Assembly (NCBI GenBank): GCA_026874595.1
Contig: CM049311.1
Coordinates: forward strand, 12,305,676-12,369,675
DNA from: Sipunculus nudus
Lineage: Eukaryota > Annelida > Sipuncula > Golfingiida > Sipunculidae
Length of the DNA stretch: 64,000 nucleotides
Direction: 5' to 3'
Each line of letters begins with the position of its first letter. Position 1 is the first letter of the stretch. A program made the translations under genes and the position numbers. The notes beneath the pieces were generated by a model. That model saw only the letters and a program-made list of their open reading frames with translations. It was not told where the DNA came from and searched no databases. Shown one piece after another: positions 26,264 to 39,339 of this stretch.

Positions 26264-28176
26264 GACTTATAACGCCACATATTCCCAGGTTCATTCGATC
26301 ACCGTATAGTACTTCAGCCAGACCCCAAAATTTTGATCATCGGTACCATTTTGGTGACAAATTCTTACCATGCGTGTTTGATAGGTATACATGTGTAGGT
26401 AATAAATATGCCTGATAGAAGTATGCAAGTGGTAGCTTTCAGTAAATAAATGGAGGTTTTATGTCGGATGACGTATACATTTTTCATCTCAAGGACACCG
26501 ACTCCAGAGTGATCATAAGCCCCATACTAATAAATATTCAAAACGTACCCAGTCACATTTGGTCTCAAATGATAGCTTAAACCATACGCCTTAGTATGAC
26601 ATGCTATTTATGGCCAGTGGGTGTATACTGCTTATGTAATACATTCTTATAGGTACACCCACCCCTAGGTAAAACGACAAAGGAGATGTTATATCAATTT
26701 ACTTCATATAACTTCATATGCCAAACTTATATCAAGCAAAATAATCTTTTCATTGATGTATCATTTATGATCAGTAGATGTTTACCCACAGTTAAACTTT
26801 CTTATACCCTCACAGGGGCAGATACATGATTTAAAATGGAGGGGTCCACGCCAGGACTGATGGCAAAGTTGTGAAAAAGTTCCCCAGGTCCGAAAAAAAG
26901 GAGTGGGGTTCCAGACACAAAACTTTGTCTGAAACCTTTAAAAAAGTTGTGGCGACTGGAAAGAGGGAAGGGGCAGACTCCCACCTTCCCCCCCCCCCCC
27001 CCCCCCCCCGCTTCTGCCTCACCCATAAGAACTATACTCCATAGAATACGTCAACAGATATAAACGTTATGTCGGTAACCGAATACAGCATGAACTGCCG
27101 CAATTGTCATCTCCAAGTTCTGTGGTAATATTGATCACCGGACAGGTATTTTGTTTGTAAGCTATAGGTTGTCCTAACTTGTGCAAGCCAAAAAAACTCA
27201 TTTCATTCCATGGCTTATTCATTGGAGATGATCAAAACATGACTTAATAAGTATGAGGTTTGCTGAATTATTATCATATTTGCCTCTACTATATTTTAAC
27301 TTTGCTGATCACAAGTGTTTGTATTCATAATGTTATGACCAATACCCAGAATATTGATCCCATGACTGGTATGTCAATGTTAGTTGCAAGTATCGCCATT
27401 TATGTTGACTTGAGTCAAATGATCTTTTTCATTTCTTCCTACCCAAGTCAGGAAATAAAAAAAAAGCTTTTTAAATGAGGGATAGCGTTACCTTATAAGC
27501 GTAATCTTATATTCGCTTATTGTTGTATTCCATATTTGATTTTACCTACGAGTTTTAATCTCCTAGTTTGTACGATATCACAAGTGACTTATGCACCAAC
27601 ATAACAAAAACATACAAATAAAATATACTGCTTAAAATGACTTGTCGCCCTTTTCTTTTTTTCAAACGGAGACATGCAAAAAACATATATTCAAACAATA
27701 AGCCGAGTACCCGTGCCTGCATTCATGTCATGTGTGACATTCGGCTTGCGACATCCGAGTTTTAGTCTATACATCGGCCCCCGATAGCAGCCACGTGATA
27801 TATTGGGAGGATTAACCAATCAGTATTCAATAAATACGTGGGTATGCGACACAAAAGTACTCAAATACATCAACAAGGCAATAATTTTTCTGCGGACAGT
27901 TGGTGGCAATGGGACGTGTATCAGCAAACTGAAGAACGGAATAACACGTATCTTTCTGTGACCACGCCCAAATCCACAAATGTTGTTGGGTGCCAGACAC
28001 TTTTTTTCCCAGCTAAAAGACTTCAGACTTTATTTATAACGTCATAAAACCAAACTGGTCACTGATGGTCTTATCAGAAAAACACCTTGTGTTTTTTTAA
28101 TAAATGAGCTAAATTTTTTTTATGCAGATTAAATCACTTTATTTCAGAGAGTATGTCCATTTTCATGTTTCATAAG
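26264..28176. other. Stretch with no supported gene
   Basis: The longest frames (26802-27026 minus, 27260-27478 plus, 27838-28047 plus) are short and unlike known families. A long C-run lies at about 26987-27009. CACGTG and CCAAT-like motifs sit close together near 27790-27825, but no exon follows that I can support. Confidence 0.5.
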
Positions 28177-28352
28177 TTTTTTTTAATGACCTTTATTGCA
28201 ATATACTCTGCCTTTGACAAAGCCATAACCACTCCGACAGATAGAGGGGATGGAATGAATACATTCATTTTTATCTGTCAGCACAATAACATTTAAGAAT
28301 ATAATGAAAAATAAATAAACATTCAATATTAACATACAGATAAAATACTATC

Positions 28353-29181
28353 TTAAATTTTTATAAATCTATCAATGAAAATTTGATTCAAGTAAGGGTA
28401 TTTTAAATATTTCTGCATATATACATGTTTCATAATATCTTGCGATACATATTGTCGTATTTTACTCTCTGATAGGCTAATTTCATTATATTTACAATGC
28501 ATATTGTACTTAAAAATGGCATACGTAGTTACTGATATTATGAAATTGTTCATTTTTACAAAATTACCATCCAGTGCGTATTTATGACCAATTACGAGCG
28601 TTTCCCAGTTTATCTGGATATGAAGTATTTTCATAATATTTTCCCATATCCCCCTCAATAATTTACATTCATACAGCATATTCATTTACATTACAAAATT
28701 TACAAATATGGGAAATATTTGAGTTCCATTATTTCCGATGTATCTACCTTTAATATATCCGGTCTGATCTGGGTCAATTATTTTTGGTAAAATATTATGC
28801 AATCTATTTGCTAATACTTGTGCTAATATTTTATAATGAGTGTTACAGAGGCTTATAGGTCTATAATTATGTAAATTATATTTATCTCCTTTCTTAAATA
28901 ATATTGCTATTACAGCTGTACGCATGCATGGTAGAACATAATTTATTGTGACGTTACGATTCTATAAAAGCATTATATAGAAACTCTTTTAGGTCATCCC
29001 AAAAAGTCACCTAGAATTCAATAGGGATGCCATCTAATCCTGGGGACTTGTTTTCCTTCATTTGAGTTACAGCAATTTTAATTTCATCCATTGTCATTTC
29101 TGCATCACACATATCTTTATCTTCATCACTTAAAACATTTAAAGATTTTATATTATTTAAGTATTTCTGTATCTCTTTCAC
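28353..29181 (-). pseudogene. Reverse transcriptase remnant with internal deletion
   Basis: The minus strand around 29055-29020 reads MKENKSPGLDGIPIEF, the usual start of a LINE RT. It is followed out of frame by RTAVIAILFKKGD, NYRPISLCNTHYKILAQ and DQTGYIKGRYIGNN (28925-28730). The sequence then jumps to a C-terminal block with cysteines and a histidine-free knuckle (CKFCNVNE, then MLYECKLLRGIWENI) in 28735-28353. The palm motifs, including YADD, are missing. A deletion of several hundred codons near 28720-28730 is the simplest explanation. Confidence 0.8.
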
Positions 29182-30494
29182 TCATGGATTGTGTGATGTA
29201 TATAAGTTTTTGTAATAATTATTTATATGATTTAGTATTCCTTCATCATCTTCTATTATATTATTGTTTTCTCTGATTTTATAAATAGTGTTATCTGACT
29301 GGTTTTTATTCTCCAGCTTGAAAAAGTATTTCGTACTCTTTTCCCCTTGTTCAACCCAATTAGCTCTACTACGTATTTGAGCACCTTTTGTTATATTATC
29401 AAATATTTCATTTTTTTCTATTTCAAGTAAATGCTTTTCTTCTTTTAATCTTTCTATATCCTTAGCTATTGAATTTAAACTAATAAGCTGTGAAATTTGT
29501 TTAATCCTTTTGTCTATCATAGCTAATCTACTATTTTTTTCTTTTCTTTTCGATTTAGAGTAGTTAATACTTGCTTCTTTTATGTTAAGTTTTATCATTT
29601 CCCAAGCTAGCCTCGCAGAATTGTGTTTATAACTGGCGTAACTAGAGGCAATACAGTCTTTCATCAGCCCAATAAAAAGTGGATCCTTTAATAGGCTGAC
29701 GTTTAGTTTCCAATATCCCGGCCCTCTAATGCTTACTTTAAAATCCAGACATATCTTTATAGCTTTGTGATCTGACAGCCGATGTTCTTTTTGCTCTGAC
29801 AGTACGTATTCACAGTCATAATTTAAGCAGTTCCATAGTTCAGATTTAGAGATAAAGAAATAGTCAAGTCTACTGCTTACATTCCTTTCTGACCATGTAA
29901 ATCGGTTATTTAACCTGCCATAACAGCTCCATATATCAGTTAGCTTTAAAGTATTTAACATATTTTTCAATAGTATTCTACTTTGGTCTGCCATATGTGA
30001 CATCGTGCTCCTATCATCATCTTGCAGACAACAATTAAAATCACCTCCCATAATGATACACCTTAAAGAATCACTTTTTTCCATTAACCATTTCTCTAAG
30101 TCCTCAAAGAAAAGTTTCCGTTCCCCTTCTTTGTTTGGTGCATAAACACATACTAAGCATAATTTTTTACCTTTGTATTCCGTATTCAACAGTATTTTTC
30201 TACCATTTTTACAGCAATGAATATTTTTATATTTATTTTATCTGATAATAGTATTGCAACACCTCTGCTATGTGGTGACGATGCATGACTATGAAATATT
30301 TTACCTTTCCATGAACTATTAATTATATTCGATGATACTATAGTGCAATAGGTTTCTTGTAAAAAAGTAATATGAACATTTCTATATGTTAACCATGTAC
30401 ATAATTTCTTCCTTTTATCATAATTATTAAGACCTCTTATATTTAATGAACATATATTAAATTGTCTATTCAAATCTGTCATGTGGTTTTCCAT
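29182..30494 (-). pseudogene. APE-type endonuclease domain of the LINE ORF2
   Basis: Two overlapping frames (30494-30186 and 30189-29182) form one exonuclease-endonuclease-phosphatase domain broken by a frameshift near 30215-30250. Motifs in order: FNICSLNIRGLNN, FLQET, RGVAILLS, CVYAPN, MGGDFNC, SRLDYFFIS and LSDHKAI (the catalytic SDH). In LINEs this domain nicks the target DNA to prime reverse transcription. A lysine-rich coiled region (ERLKEEKHLLEIEKNEI) links it to the RT. The catalytic Glu, Asp and His appear intact, but the frameshift makes it non-functional. Confidence 0.88.
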
Positions 30495-30546
30495 CGTCTT
30501 TCGTATTTATATCCTTTATTTTTTACTTTGTTAATAATATTCTCCA

Positions 30547-31861
30547 TCACTTTTTTTCAAAAACACGATCTTCGACGACACCTCTTTGTTCAGATTGTGG
30601 GCTAAAGTCATATCTGCGAGATTTCAGTGAAACTCTTAAGCTTGTATGTTTTTGCTGATTTGGTGACTGTTCAGATAGTTTTCGTTTCGGTGTTCCCATG
30701 CCTTGAAAAACCTGGTTGGACTCTTGGTCTTGTACTGAGGCTATATTGCTAGTTGCTTTTTCTCTGTCATGATTTTCCGCACTATAAAAGGATCTTATTT
30801 TCTCAAGTGTGGCACCATATAAGTTCCTACCAGGCCATGCATCCACCTTGGTGACTCTGGAGAGAAATTTGGACAGCCCTGTTCCCCACTGTTTATCTTG
30901 AACTGTGTGGGCGATCGGTGCTGTACCTGATTTCATGAGAGCTTCTTTGAATTCAGGGATCTGTTCTGCTTTCTCTAACAGGATATTTTCCAAAATTTCA
31001 ATTTCATGTCTGTCCACAGATTCATCAGAGTGCAAGATCTGGCCAATTCTCTTGGCAACTCCTGCATGTTTAGCGTTTTCAATTTCATTGGCCAACGCAT
31101 CTTGGTCCAATTCATATGCGCATCTATACTGAAACGCATGTTCATCGCTTTTAAAAGTTTTCCCGTACATTTCCAAAGAACAAGGGAAGGAGTTGGAGAG
31201 AATATCAGCATGGCCAGACACAATTTCCATTGATTGATCAGGTATGTAATGCTCACAATATTTGCTACCTGGTTTGTGACCTTTCTTGTGACATACTATA
31301 CAGGTCAGGTCCTTGAACTGATCATTATGAAAAAATCTGCACTGAAATGGTCCAATTTGTCCATTTCGTGGTAGTGGGTTTGCCAAAGGCGATTTCACAA
31401 AAACAAATCTGTTTCCATTTTTGTAATGTGTCAGGAGTCCTTCTTTTGTCCTTTCATATTGATATTTTATTTCAGAACGTAGCTCAAGCTTATATTCTGA
31501 CTGTAAGTGTTCAACAATAGATTGATTGTCAAATGAGAGGGGGACATCTGCAATTGTGACTTTGATGGGTGCTGGGATATTGTCTGAATTTCTTGCACTA
31601 TAAGGGTTTGTGTCGGAAAGTTGTACAAACTTATTCCGTAGAGACAGCCCCTCTGTCAAAAGTTTTATTCTTGCATCAAATGATTTCACATATATTCTCC
31701 ACATATTTTTTTATTTTTTGTGCACCATCAATATTGTCCAAGCCAACAACCTGAGCTGCAGCAGAACAAACTTCATAAGGTCTCATAGAGTTTTTAATGT
31801 TTGTATTGGAAAGCACAGTGTCATTTTTAAAGAACACGGGCAACACAGAGTCGTGTTCCAT
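30547..31861 (-). pseudogene. LINE ORF1: RNA-binding region, zinc knuckle and NADAR domain
   Basis: The main frame (31704-30547, 385 residues from its Met) starts MWRIYVKSFDARIKLL. The upstream frame (31861-31676, ending GLDNIDGAQKIKK) is the missing N-terminus, shifted at an A-run near 31710. An N-terminal fold (IKVTIADVPLSFDNQ...NGNRFVFV) leads to a knuckle with C135, C138, H143 and C150. Residues about 165-308 match the NADAR/YbiA family: SNSFPCSLEMYGKTFKSDEHAFQ, AKRIG, DKQWGTGLSKF, then WPGRNLYGATLEKIRSFY. NADAR proteins act on ADP-ribose-type N-glycosidic bonds. Here the EHAFQ glutamate and the WG and WPGRN blocks remain, but the usual central Trp is not evident. The role in the element is unknown. 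Confidence 0.8.
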
Positions 31862-31990
31862 TCTGACAATGCTATCGTGTATTCAGCGCTTCGGTGAACA
31901 GGGTACCTGAACACGCGCCACACAAACCTGTGCCCTAACCGCAGGGCTTTCACTGAATGGTTCACTGAGCAGACAATCACAGGATCCAAT

Positions 31991-32674
31991 AATACAATTC
32001 AATAATATTACTGTCAGTTTTACAGAGAATTCTTTGCAAAATTTACCTTATATTTCCACATCATTCGAAACTGTCCCTCATGGGTCTCTCAGCAAATTTT
32101 CATCAATATTCAGCTGGTAATACAGGTATAATTTGCCATAGAAAGAGAGAGTCTCTCAGAGCACACGTCCACTCACAACGAGCACACGAGCACAACCCAT
32201 GAGCACACGAGCACAACTCATTAGCTAAAATTATACAAATTGATACAGGGTGAAGAAAAGTAATCTTATCTTTAGGATTTAGTAAGCTTAGACATGAATG
32301 ACACACCAGATGAAAGTTATAAATGTCTACTATCAACTGACATCAAACTTGTTTTAAAACAGGTAATATATTAGATGTTATAACTAAATAATATCTATAT
32401 ATAACTGTGTCTCGAAAAATTGCAATTTCGGTGCAAGTACATTTCAAAACAGGCTGATATTTTACAGAAAGCTACCACTTTCATACTGCTATCAGGCATT
32501 TTTATTATCTACACACATACACCTTTCAAAAAAACATTGATAGAAATTGTCACCTGTTTGGTACCGATGAACCCTCTGGCTGATGTACTAGTAAATTTGT
32601 CACTATGTGCCAAAATCCAAAATCTAATCAACCCTTCATTTGCCCTTTACCTAAATGCCACGACAATATCATGA
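31991..32674. other. Spacer with short GAGCACACGAGCACA repeats
   Basis: Mostly featureless. At about 32157-32220 the strings CGAGCACACGAGCACAAC and GAGCACACGAGCACAAC are repeated. No exon could be supported. Confidence 0.5.
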
Positions 32675-32748
32675 GATGCTGTTCATGATCACCGGAGTCA
32701 TGTTGTCACGAACGGGGATGAACACATCACCTCCTGGCGGAAGCAACA
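32675..32748. repeat. Dispersed repeat end (GTTCATGAT...GGCGGAAGCAA), copy 1
   Basis: The block GTTCATGATCACC...ATGTTGTCACGAACGGGGATG...CCTCCTGGCGGAAGCAA is shared with 38640-38740 and 45005-45093, which carry (CA)n where this copy has none. It marks a dispersed element family, class unknown. Confidence 0.5.
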
Positions 32749-32944
32749 AAGAATCACACACAGTGTTAACTTCGGGATATCAGTTTGCACTATCAGAAGA
32801 CCGCGTCTGACTTTGTCAACATTCCAAGTCAGGGAGTGCATATATGTAAACTCTGATATCCTGTGTTTAATACGAGTTACACTTCTGTGAGGTACTAAGT
32901 TCACATTGTATATGTTACCGATAGGTTATCACATCGTCGTGTAA

Positions 32945-33062
32945 CCGCTCCCTCTTTAGCGCATGATCTATGGCAGTGGGTTTTTTTATACAACAGGAAG
33001 CATTCTGCCCGCGCGGCAAACACATTTTCTTGAGGTCAAGCCAGCGTGCGTGTAGCGCAAGG
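32945..33062 (+). promoter_or_regulatory. Putative promoter and 5'UTR of the adhesion GPCR
   Basis: GTTTTTTTATACAACAGG at about 32980 contains a TATA-like string some 75-80 bp before the proposed start codon. The start context is GCAAGGATGC, with A at -3. No transcription start can be fixed from sequence alone. Confidence 0.3.
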
Positions 33063-33114
33063 ATGCCTCCCCGCATTACTGACCTGTGTATTATTCTACT
33101 GGTGTGCTGTACAG
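33063..33114 (+). CDS. aGPCR exon 1: signal peptide
   Basis: Encodes MPPRITDLCIILLVCCTG, a short basic start, a hydrophobic core and a small-residue end, then donor CAG|GTGAAT in phase 1. The next usable phase-1 acceptor opening into the receptor is at 40109 (TTTTGTTTGCTCCAG). Further small exons in the 7-kb intron cannot be excluded, and the assignment to this gene is inferred. Confidence 0.6.
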
Positions 33115-35650
33115 GTGAATATATATTTTATCAGTTTTTTTCTCACCCTTACTTATGTATTAGCAACGATTTGCTAATGGGCAATCTAGGCCTTAAGTTC
33201 AATATGTCTATGATGTATGACAAGTTTTAATACAATTTACACTTGTTCATCGTTTGCTATTGAATAAGGTCCATTCTAACAGCTCTGTTTACTTTTCTTG
33301 GGGTTGTTTTGATATCCTCTCTCTTAATCAAGACGGCATAAATTCTACGGGTAGGGATTTGAACTTTTGACCTGGTCATTTTTATCCTTGTTTGAAAATA
33401 CTTGGCACCGGAATGGTAAAAATTTGTCGAATGAACTATCGACAAAGAAAGACTGTATTCTAGAATAAGCTTTTTATGTCTGCTCTCGTGTAGCTGTCAT
33501 TGTTACGTCAAGAGGTATTATAAGAGGTATAACCATGATGCCTGTATGGTTATTGTATATGAGGAGGCATCAATGCAGTAAAGATGTCTCCCATTTGGTC
33601 GAAGGTGCCAGATATAGTCTAAAGCGATTGTAACGCGGGTTCAGTTAAAGGGATAAGCGTATGCACGGATCTAAAACTGAGTATTAACTCTATTTAAGCA
33701 TAAGGTATCTCAATAAGAGGTACTATACATTTGTATTTGCAAAAATGTATGTATAATCACGAGTTCATTTTGAATATTTTTAATACAAACATTTTCTAAC
33801 ACGAACATCCCAGCACACAGACATTCTATCTCTAATTCAACGGTTGTATACACAGTTAGTGAACACAGTCCACGTGTGTCTGTTTACCATAAAACAACTG
33901 CCTGACCAGAGGTCGAATCTTGCAATCTTGATATGTGCAGTTGTGCAATACGGTCGTCAAGTTACATATGCGCTATCTCTTATGATTTTGTAAGTTTAAT
34001 GACACTTGTGCACAGGATCATACCATAATATTTACGTAGAATACACTGTTCTTTACTTTTATTGAACATGTCTAGCATACGAGTAGGTCCCTGTGTTACA
34101 GGTGCTCTTTTTATTGTGTGACACGGGCGTAACTCGTGTTGTTATTGCACTCTATGTTTAATCCGTACTGGTTGAACTCTCGTTGTCTTGCTAGCCTTTG
34201 GCTTTCACGCCTGGCGGAGGTCACGTGATGACCCTGGTATGTGGAGATTGACACGGCGATGTTCTTCTAGATGACTCCTGTAACGCGTGTTTACTGTGTT
34301 GTGTAAGATCTTTTAGACTGTTCGAGAAGTGGAAAATTCTCGGCTTGGGATGAAGAGTATAAAGGGGGTGTGTTTTAGAGCAGAGAGAGAGCAGCAGAGA
34401 AGATTTCTGGCGGACGCAAAAGCGTGTGTCAGTTTCTGGGACCTTATCCGAAGAGTGTGGCAATTATAGATTTTGGTCAGACTTTCTCCGGGATTTTGTG
34501 CATTTTGACTTCATTTTATTCTGGATTGTTACAAGAGCTTTACACTAGACTGTCATACTCCGAGAGTATATATTTAAAGAACTTATCGTTGTGACGGTGG
34601 TGGTATCCAGGTACTGTGCACTTTGTGTATTTACTGTGTGATTGTATTGATTTGTTGTTATACCGCTGTTTTACTGTATAATTGTATTGATTTAGTGTAT
34701 TGTAATGTTAGGGTTGTTTTAAGAATAAATTATGACTATTTGTTAACCAAAAAAAAAACACTGACTTCTTTATTCATTCCCCTAGACATTTCACGCTGCA
34801 TAGTGTTTCAGAATCTGATTTTTTATATCCATTACAAAATCTGTGTTCATCACACATACGTGATCTGTTTATAGTAGGTTCCGTAACACCTTTAAGACCA
34901 CCGGCTAAGGGGTTTGACTCGAGACTCCTTTCTTGCAGAACTATACAGAAACGCTTCGTAGGCAGGGCTCAAGGACAATTAGAGCCATGGACAATTACTC
35001 CTGGAACAATTACCCCCCCCCCCCCCCATCACCCAGACAATTACCCCCCCCCCCCCCGCCCGAGACAATTTCTACCTAGACAACTACCCAAAGCGACCCC
35101 CAACCCCACCCCACAACAATTACCACAGCGACAATTATCCCCTAGATAAAAATCAACCGGACAATTACTCCCCCTCCAACCCGGAGAATTACCCCAAGCT
35201 ATAGAACATAGACTTGAAAGTAGTAGAATAAAATGATGCAAGATTTTTAAACATGCTGCTTTAAATGTCTAATACTCCCGTTGTTTATCAAAAAACATGT
35301 ATACTTCTTATGAGAAAACAAAATAAAAAACGTAGGCGGTATCAAATATATTAATGTTCATAACATATCAAAGTTTTAGACATGCCTCCCAGATAATCCA
35401 ATAAATCCATAAACTGTAAAGCACGTGCATCGAAGGCATCCTATATCTAGGTACCTTACATTATCTGACACTAATCGACTCGCAATAAAGTCTCTGTATA
35501 TCGATCATCACAGAAACAATAAGAATCACGATAACGTTATACACAATTTAATTCAATATTTAGTTTCAACCCTTTTTTATTTTAACTCCTATCATGTTAT
35601 ACATTTAACGGAACTTCACTTTTCTTAAAAGCATAGAAAACATTGTATGA

Positions 35651-35702
<52 letters not shown>

Positions 35703-38700
35703 ATTAGATATACCAGAGTGGTTATTGTCCGGGGTAAACTGTCTTGGGGGTTATTTACCCTGGGGTATTTGTCTTGGGTATATTGTCGCGGGGGGATAAT
35801 AGTCTCGGGGATAGTGGAAGTGGATGGGTAGTTGTCTGGGAGGTTACTGTCTGGGGATAATTGTCGGGGGGTAATTGTCCGTGGGGGTGGGAGCTTTCCT
35901 GTTGCCCTTGGCAGGTATAGAACGACCAAGTTATTTATATTTACTAGATCCCTGATGTTAGTATATAACACGTGCACAACCTTTTCAGACACCAAACTGG
36001 TGCTGGTGAATGTAAAAACAATATAGGCTAGTTTATGGTTCTCCATACTTCGTCAGCCACGGTAACGACTGGGATAAGTATGTTTATGGAGCAGCTGAGT
36101 TGGAATGGTACGTGGAATTTCATATTTGTGGGATTGCCGTGATAGGTATAGTCATACTGGCGAGGATGGTCATGTTTCAGAGGTGGTCGTGTTAGGAGGT
36201 CGTTTTGGGTGGGTGGTGGTGTTGATCATGTTTGCAGGCTCTTTACATTTTTGGGTTGGTCATATTTGCAAAGTGGTTATGTTAGTGGAGTGGTCTTGAA
36301 AACAGGGTCATACTTTCAGGCGGAATGGTATAGTGTTAACAGCCTTGTCATGTCAGTTAGGGTGTATGATATTCCATATACACTTCAATAGATACACCCT
36401 TCCTACACTATAAGTGGACTAACCCGTTAATGCTCGGATGATAAAGTAGACGGCTCATTGGGTAAGAGTGTGTGTGTGTGGGGGGGGGGGGGGGGGAGGG
36501 GCATAGAAACACTTATCTAGGTAGCGGGCCTTGGGTGTAGACCCCACCCTATGGCTCTTAGATAAGCCACTTAGATAGTAGCCGGGGTCTCCGCGTATAA
36601 AGAGATGGAGGAGGTGAAGCGCCGACGAAGTTGAGTAGCCAGCAACCCTAGATGTCTTTAGTAAAGGAGAAATTATACATTTGGCGGTTTGTCGTGTTGG
36701 CAGGTAATCATATTTACGCAGTTGTCGGATTAGTCCTCGTAATGGAGGGCATATCAGGTTTAGGGAGTGTTTTATGTAGCAGATTGGCCGTGTTGGATAG
36801 TCAGTTATGTGGATGATCATGAAGGCTTTTCTTATAACAATCCGTCAATCGATGCGATTTAACCTATACATGTATAAATATGACAAACATATGCGAATTT
36901 AATTCATTTATCTTCACATTACATATAGCCGCTGCGGGTGCATGTTAACACTAAACCCATAATTTAGATCTGGTTTACTTGAAGAATATTATGTCAGGCA
37001 TATTCCAGAGTGCATATAAAAAGGCGTTAAATTTGATTCCTGCACATAAGGGCGAAAGATTTAACAAGAGAAATATCATTATTTTACCCATTCAGCTCAA
37101 CTTGGACATTCATACCGACAGACGATAACGGGAGATATGAAGTTGAGCTCACCCGACTGTACAAAAAAAAAAATTGAAAAGAGATGGCGGTTAGGCCTCC
37201 ATTCTGACATCATGATACTATGGGTATGGTTCTGACAGTGGTGGTATCGATCAATTATACCGGGAATGCACAGATGTTTAAAAAGTAGCTCCGCATATAT
37301 AATTTTACAATATATATATATATATATATTTATGTATATTTATGTATATTTATGTATATTTATGTATATTTATATCTTTCGGGCAACCACACACAGAGCG
37401 GACGAGACGAGGTCGGATCGGACCGGGCAGGACGGCTGGTCCGGTAGAGTACGACGCAGTCTTTCCCAGTCCGTACGGCCCTAGAAGGCTCGAACACAAA
37501 ATACTGATATTACAAAATACAAACTGATAGATAAACCTGGAATACAAAGGTTAACTATATATACTATCATTGTACAATACTACATTTGGGGCTGTTTAAG
37601 ACCATATAGATGATTTATCTAGTTAATAGATAATTTTCTCAGAGTGAAAGTCATGTTAGTAATAAATCATTAGTGAGGAATTGTTTATCTGAAAATGAAA
37701 ATGACTGAACTGTTAACGTATGAAGAGAGGGAGGTATACCTTGTGATAAATATGGGGGCTCCGGGTCTTCTTATCATTTCTGTAATTTTAAGATAAGAAG
37801 CTTGAGAAATAAACAACTTCTGTCTTGTCTGTAAAAGAAACCTTAAAACAAGAAAGTATTCAGAAGCCTTATATGTAACTCCGCCAAAAACGTGCAACAA
37901 AAGACGAAGGCATCTATATTGCAAGCCCAAACTGAATGTAACGGTTCAGCTACTACATGGCTACATCGAATGTTAGCTCTGTAACCAATATCTAAGGCGA
38001 CACCTAAAGTGGTGTTTCCATGTGCGTGTATATGCGTATGCCTTTATATACGTGAAAAAAATATATATGTTTCTATGTGCGTGTGTATGCGTATATGCGT
38101 GAACTGGAAGAAGTATATATTAAAGTTTGTACAGTCGATCTAGCAAGTCTTCCACAAACAGATGGCGAAAAGATGGAATTTTACCCCCTGAGTTGACGCA
38201 GACACTATGCGTGAAAACCGCTGCTGTTGCGATTTTCCGCCATATACGTACATACGCATGTACCCTGACGGACACATCAAAACACTCCAGTAACGAAATA
38301 ATAAAAGCTATTTTTTGTTTGTTTGGTTTTTTTTGTGTGTTTTTTTTTTTTTTTGTTATTTTTGTTTCTTTTCAACTTGCTAACAGAAAAACCAGTCAAA
38401 TAACTAACTTGATGGCCCATATTCCCAGGTTCGTCGGTTCATATGTTCCCTAACAAGTGTTTGCATTGGCTTATTCTGCACATATTTCCGGGTTCAATCG
38501 GACTAATGTGACTTCCCATATGTGAATGTCTCTGCAAGATCTTTAATCCGGCTCATGAGCCGCATCAACACAAATATCTATTCGATTCTTCATTGGTCCA
38601 TTCCCGAGATGCCCTGATTATTTCATGGGAAACGTTCATGATTGCGTGGGTTATGTTGTGAACAAACACACGAACACACAAACACACAAACACACACATG

Positions 38701-38737
38701 CATGAGCGGGAAGGGACGCGTACTCTCCTGGAGGAGG

Positions 38738-38798
<61 letters not shown>

Positions 38799-39096
38799 TT
38801 TTATGTTTATTGACTATATATATATATACACATAGTCAATAAACATAAAAAGAAGAGAGACATCAACGCCAATATTTCAAACAATCAGATTATTTGGATA
38901 ACATGTACAGATTGTTGCTAAATGTTTAGCTACCCCTGTAGCCTTCGTCAGAGCGAGTGACTAACTGTTAACAAAGCTGATAGTGTGACCCTTCGCTAAG
39001 TCAACGGGGCTGGCTTGCCAGCTATACCCATTAATCTTTCTGATGTCTTGTCAGAACTGGCCTGTGTATATCCACATGAAAAAAGGTCTAAAACAG

Positions 39097-39163
<67 letters not shown>

Positions 39164-39293
39164 AAATTGTATACACAGAAAAGTCAGTTCACTTACGGTG
39201 GAACCGACTTTTCTGTGTATGTGGACCGACTTTTCTGTGTATACCATTTCCATCAATAAACAATGAACCAGCATGGCAATTTATACATATATA

Positions 39294-39339
<46 letters not shown>

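Larger units (their letters stand above)
28177..31990 (-). mobile_element. Degraded L1/Tx1-like LINE with a NADAR-bearing ORF1
   Basis: Read on the minus strand: ORF1 (31861-30547), then ORF2 with an APE-type endonuclease (30494-29182), the start of a reverse transcriptase (about 29180-28740), a C-terminal cysteine region (28735-28353), a 3' tail with AATAAA, and a short poly(A) ending near 28177. ORF1 and ORF2 each have frameshifts, and the central RT is deleted, so the element is dead. The RT block NYRPISL...YKILAQVLANRL...DQTGYIKGR is typical of the L1/Tx1 group. The 5' end is approximate and no target-site duplication was found. Confidence 0.85.
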
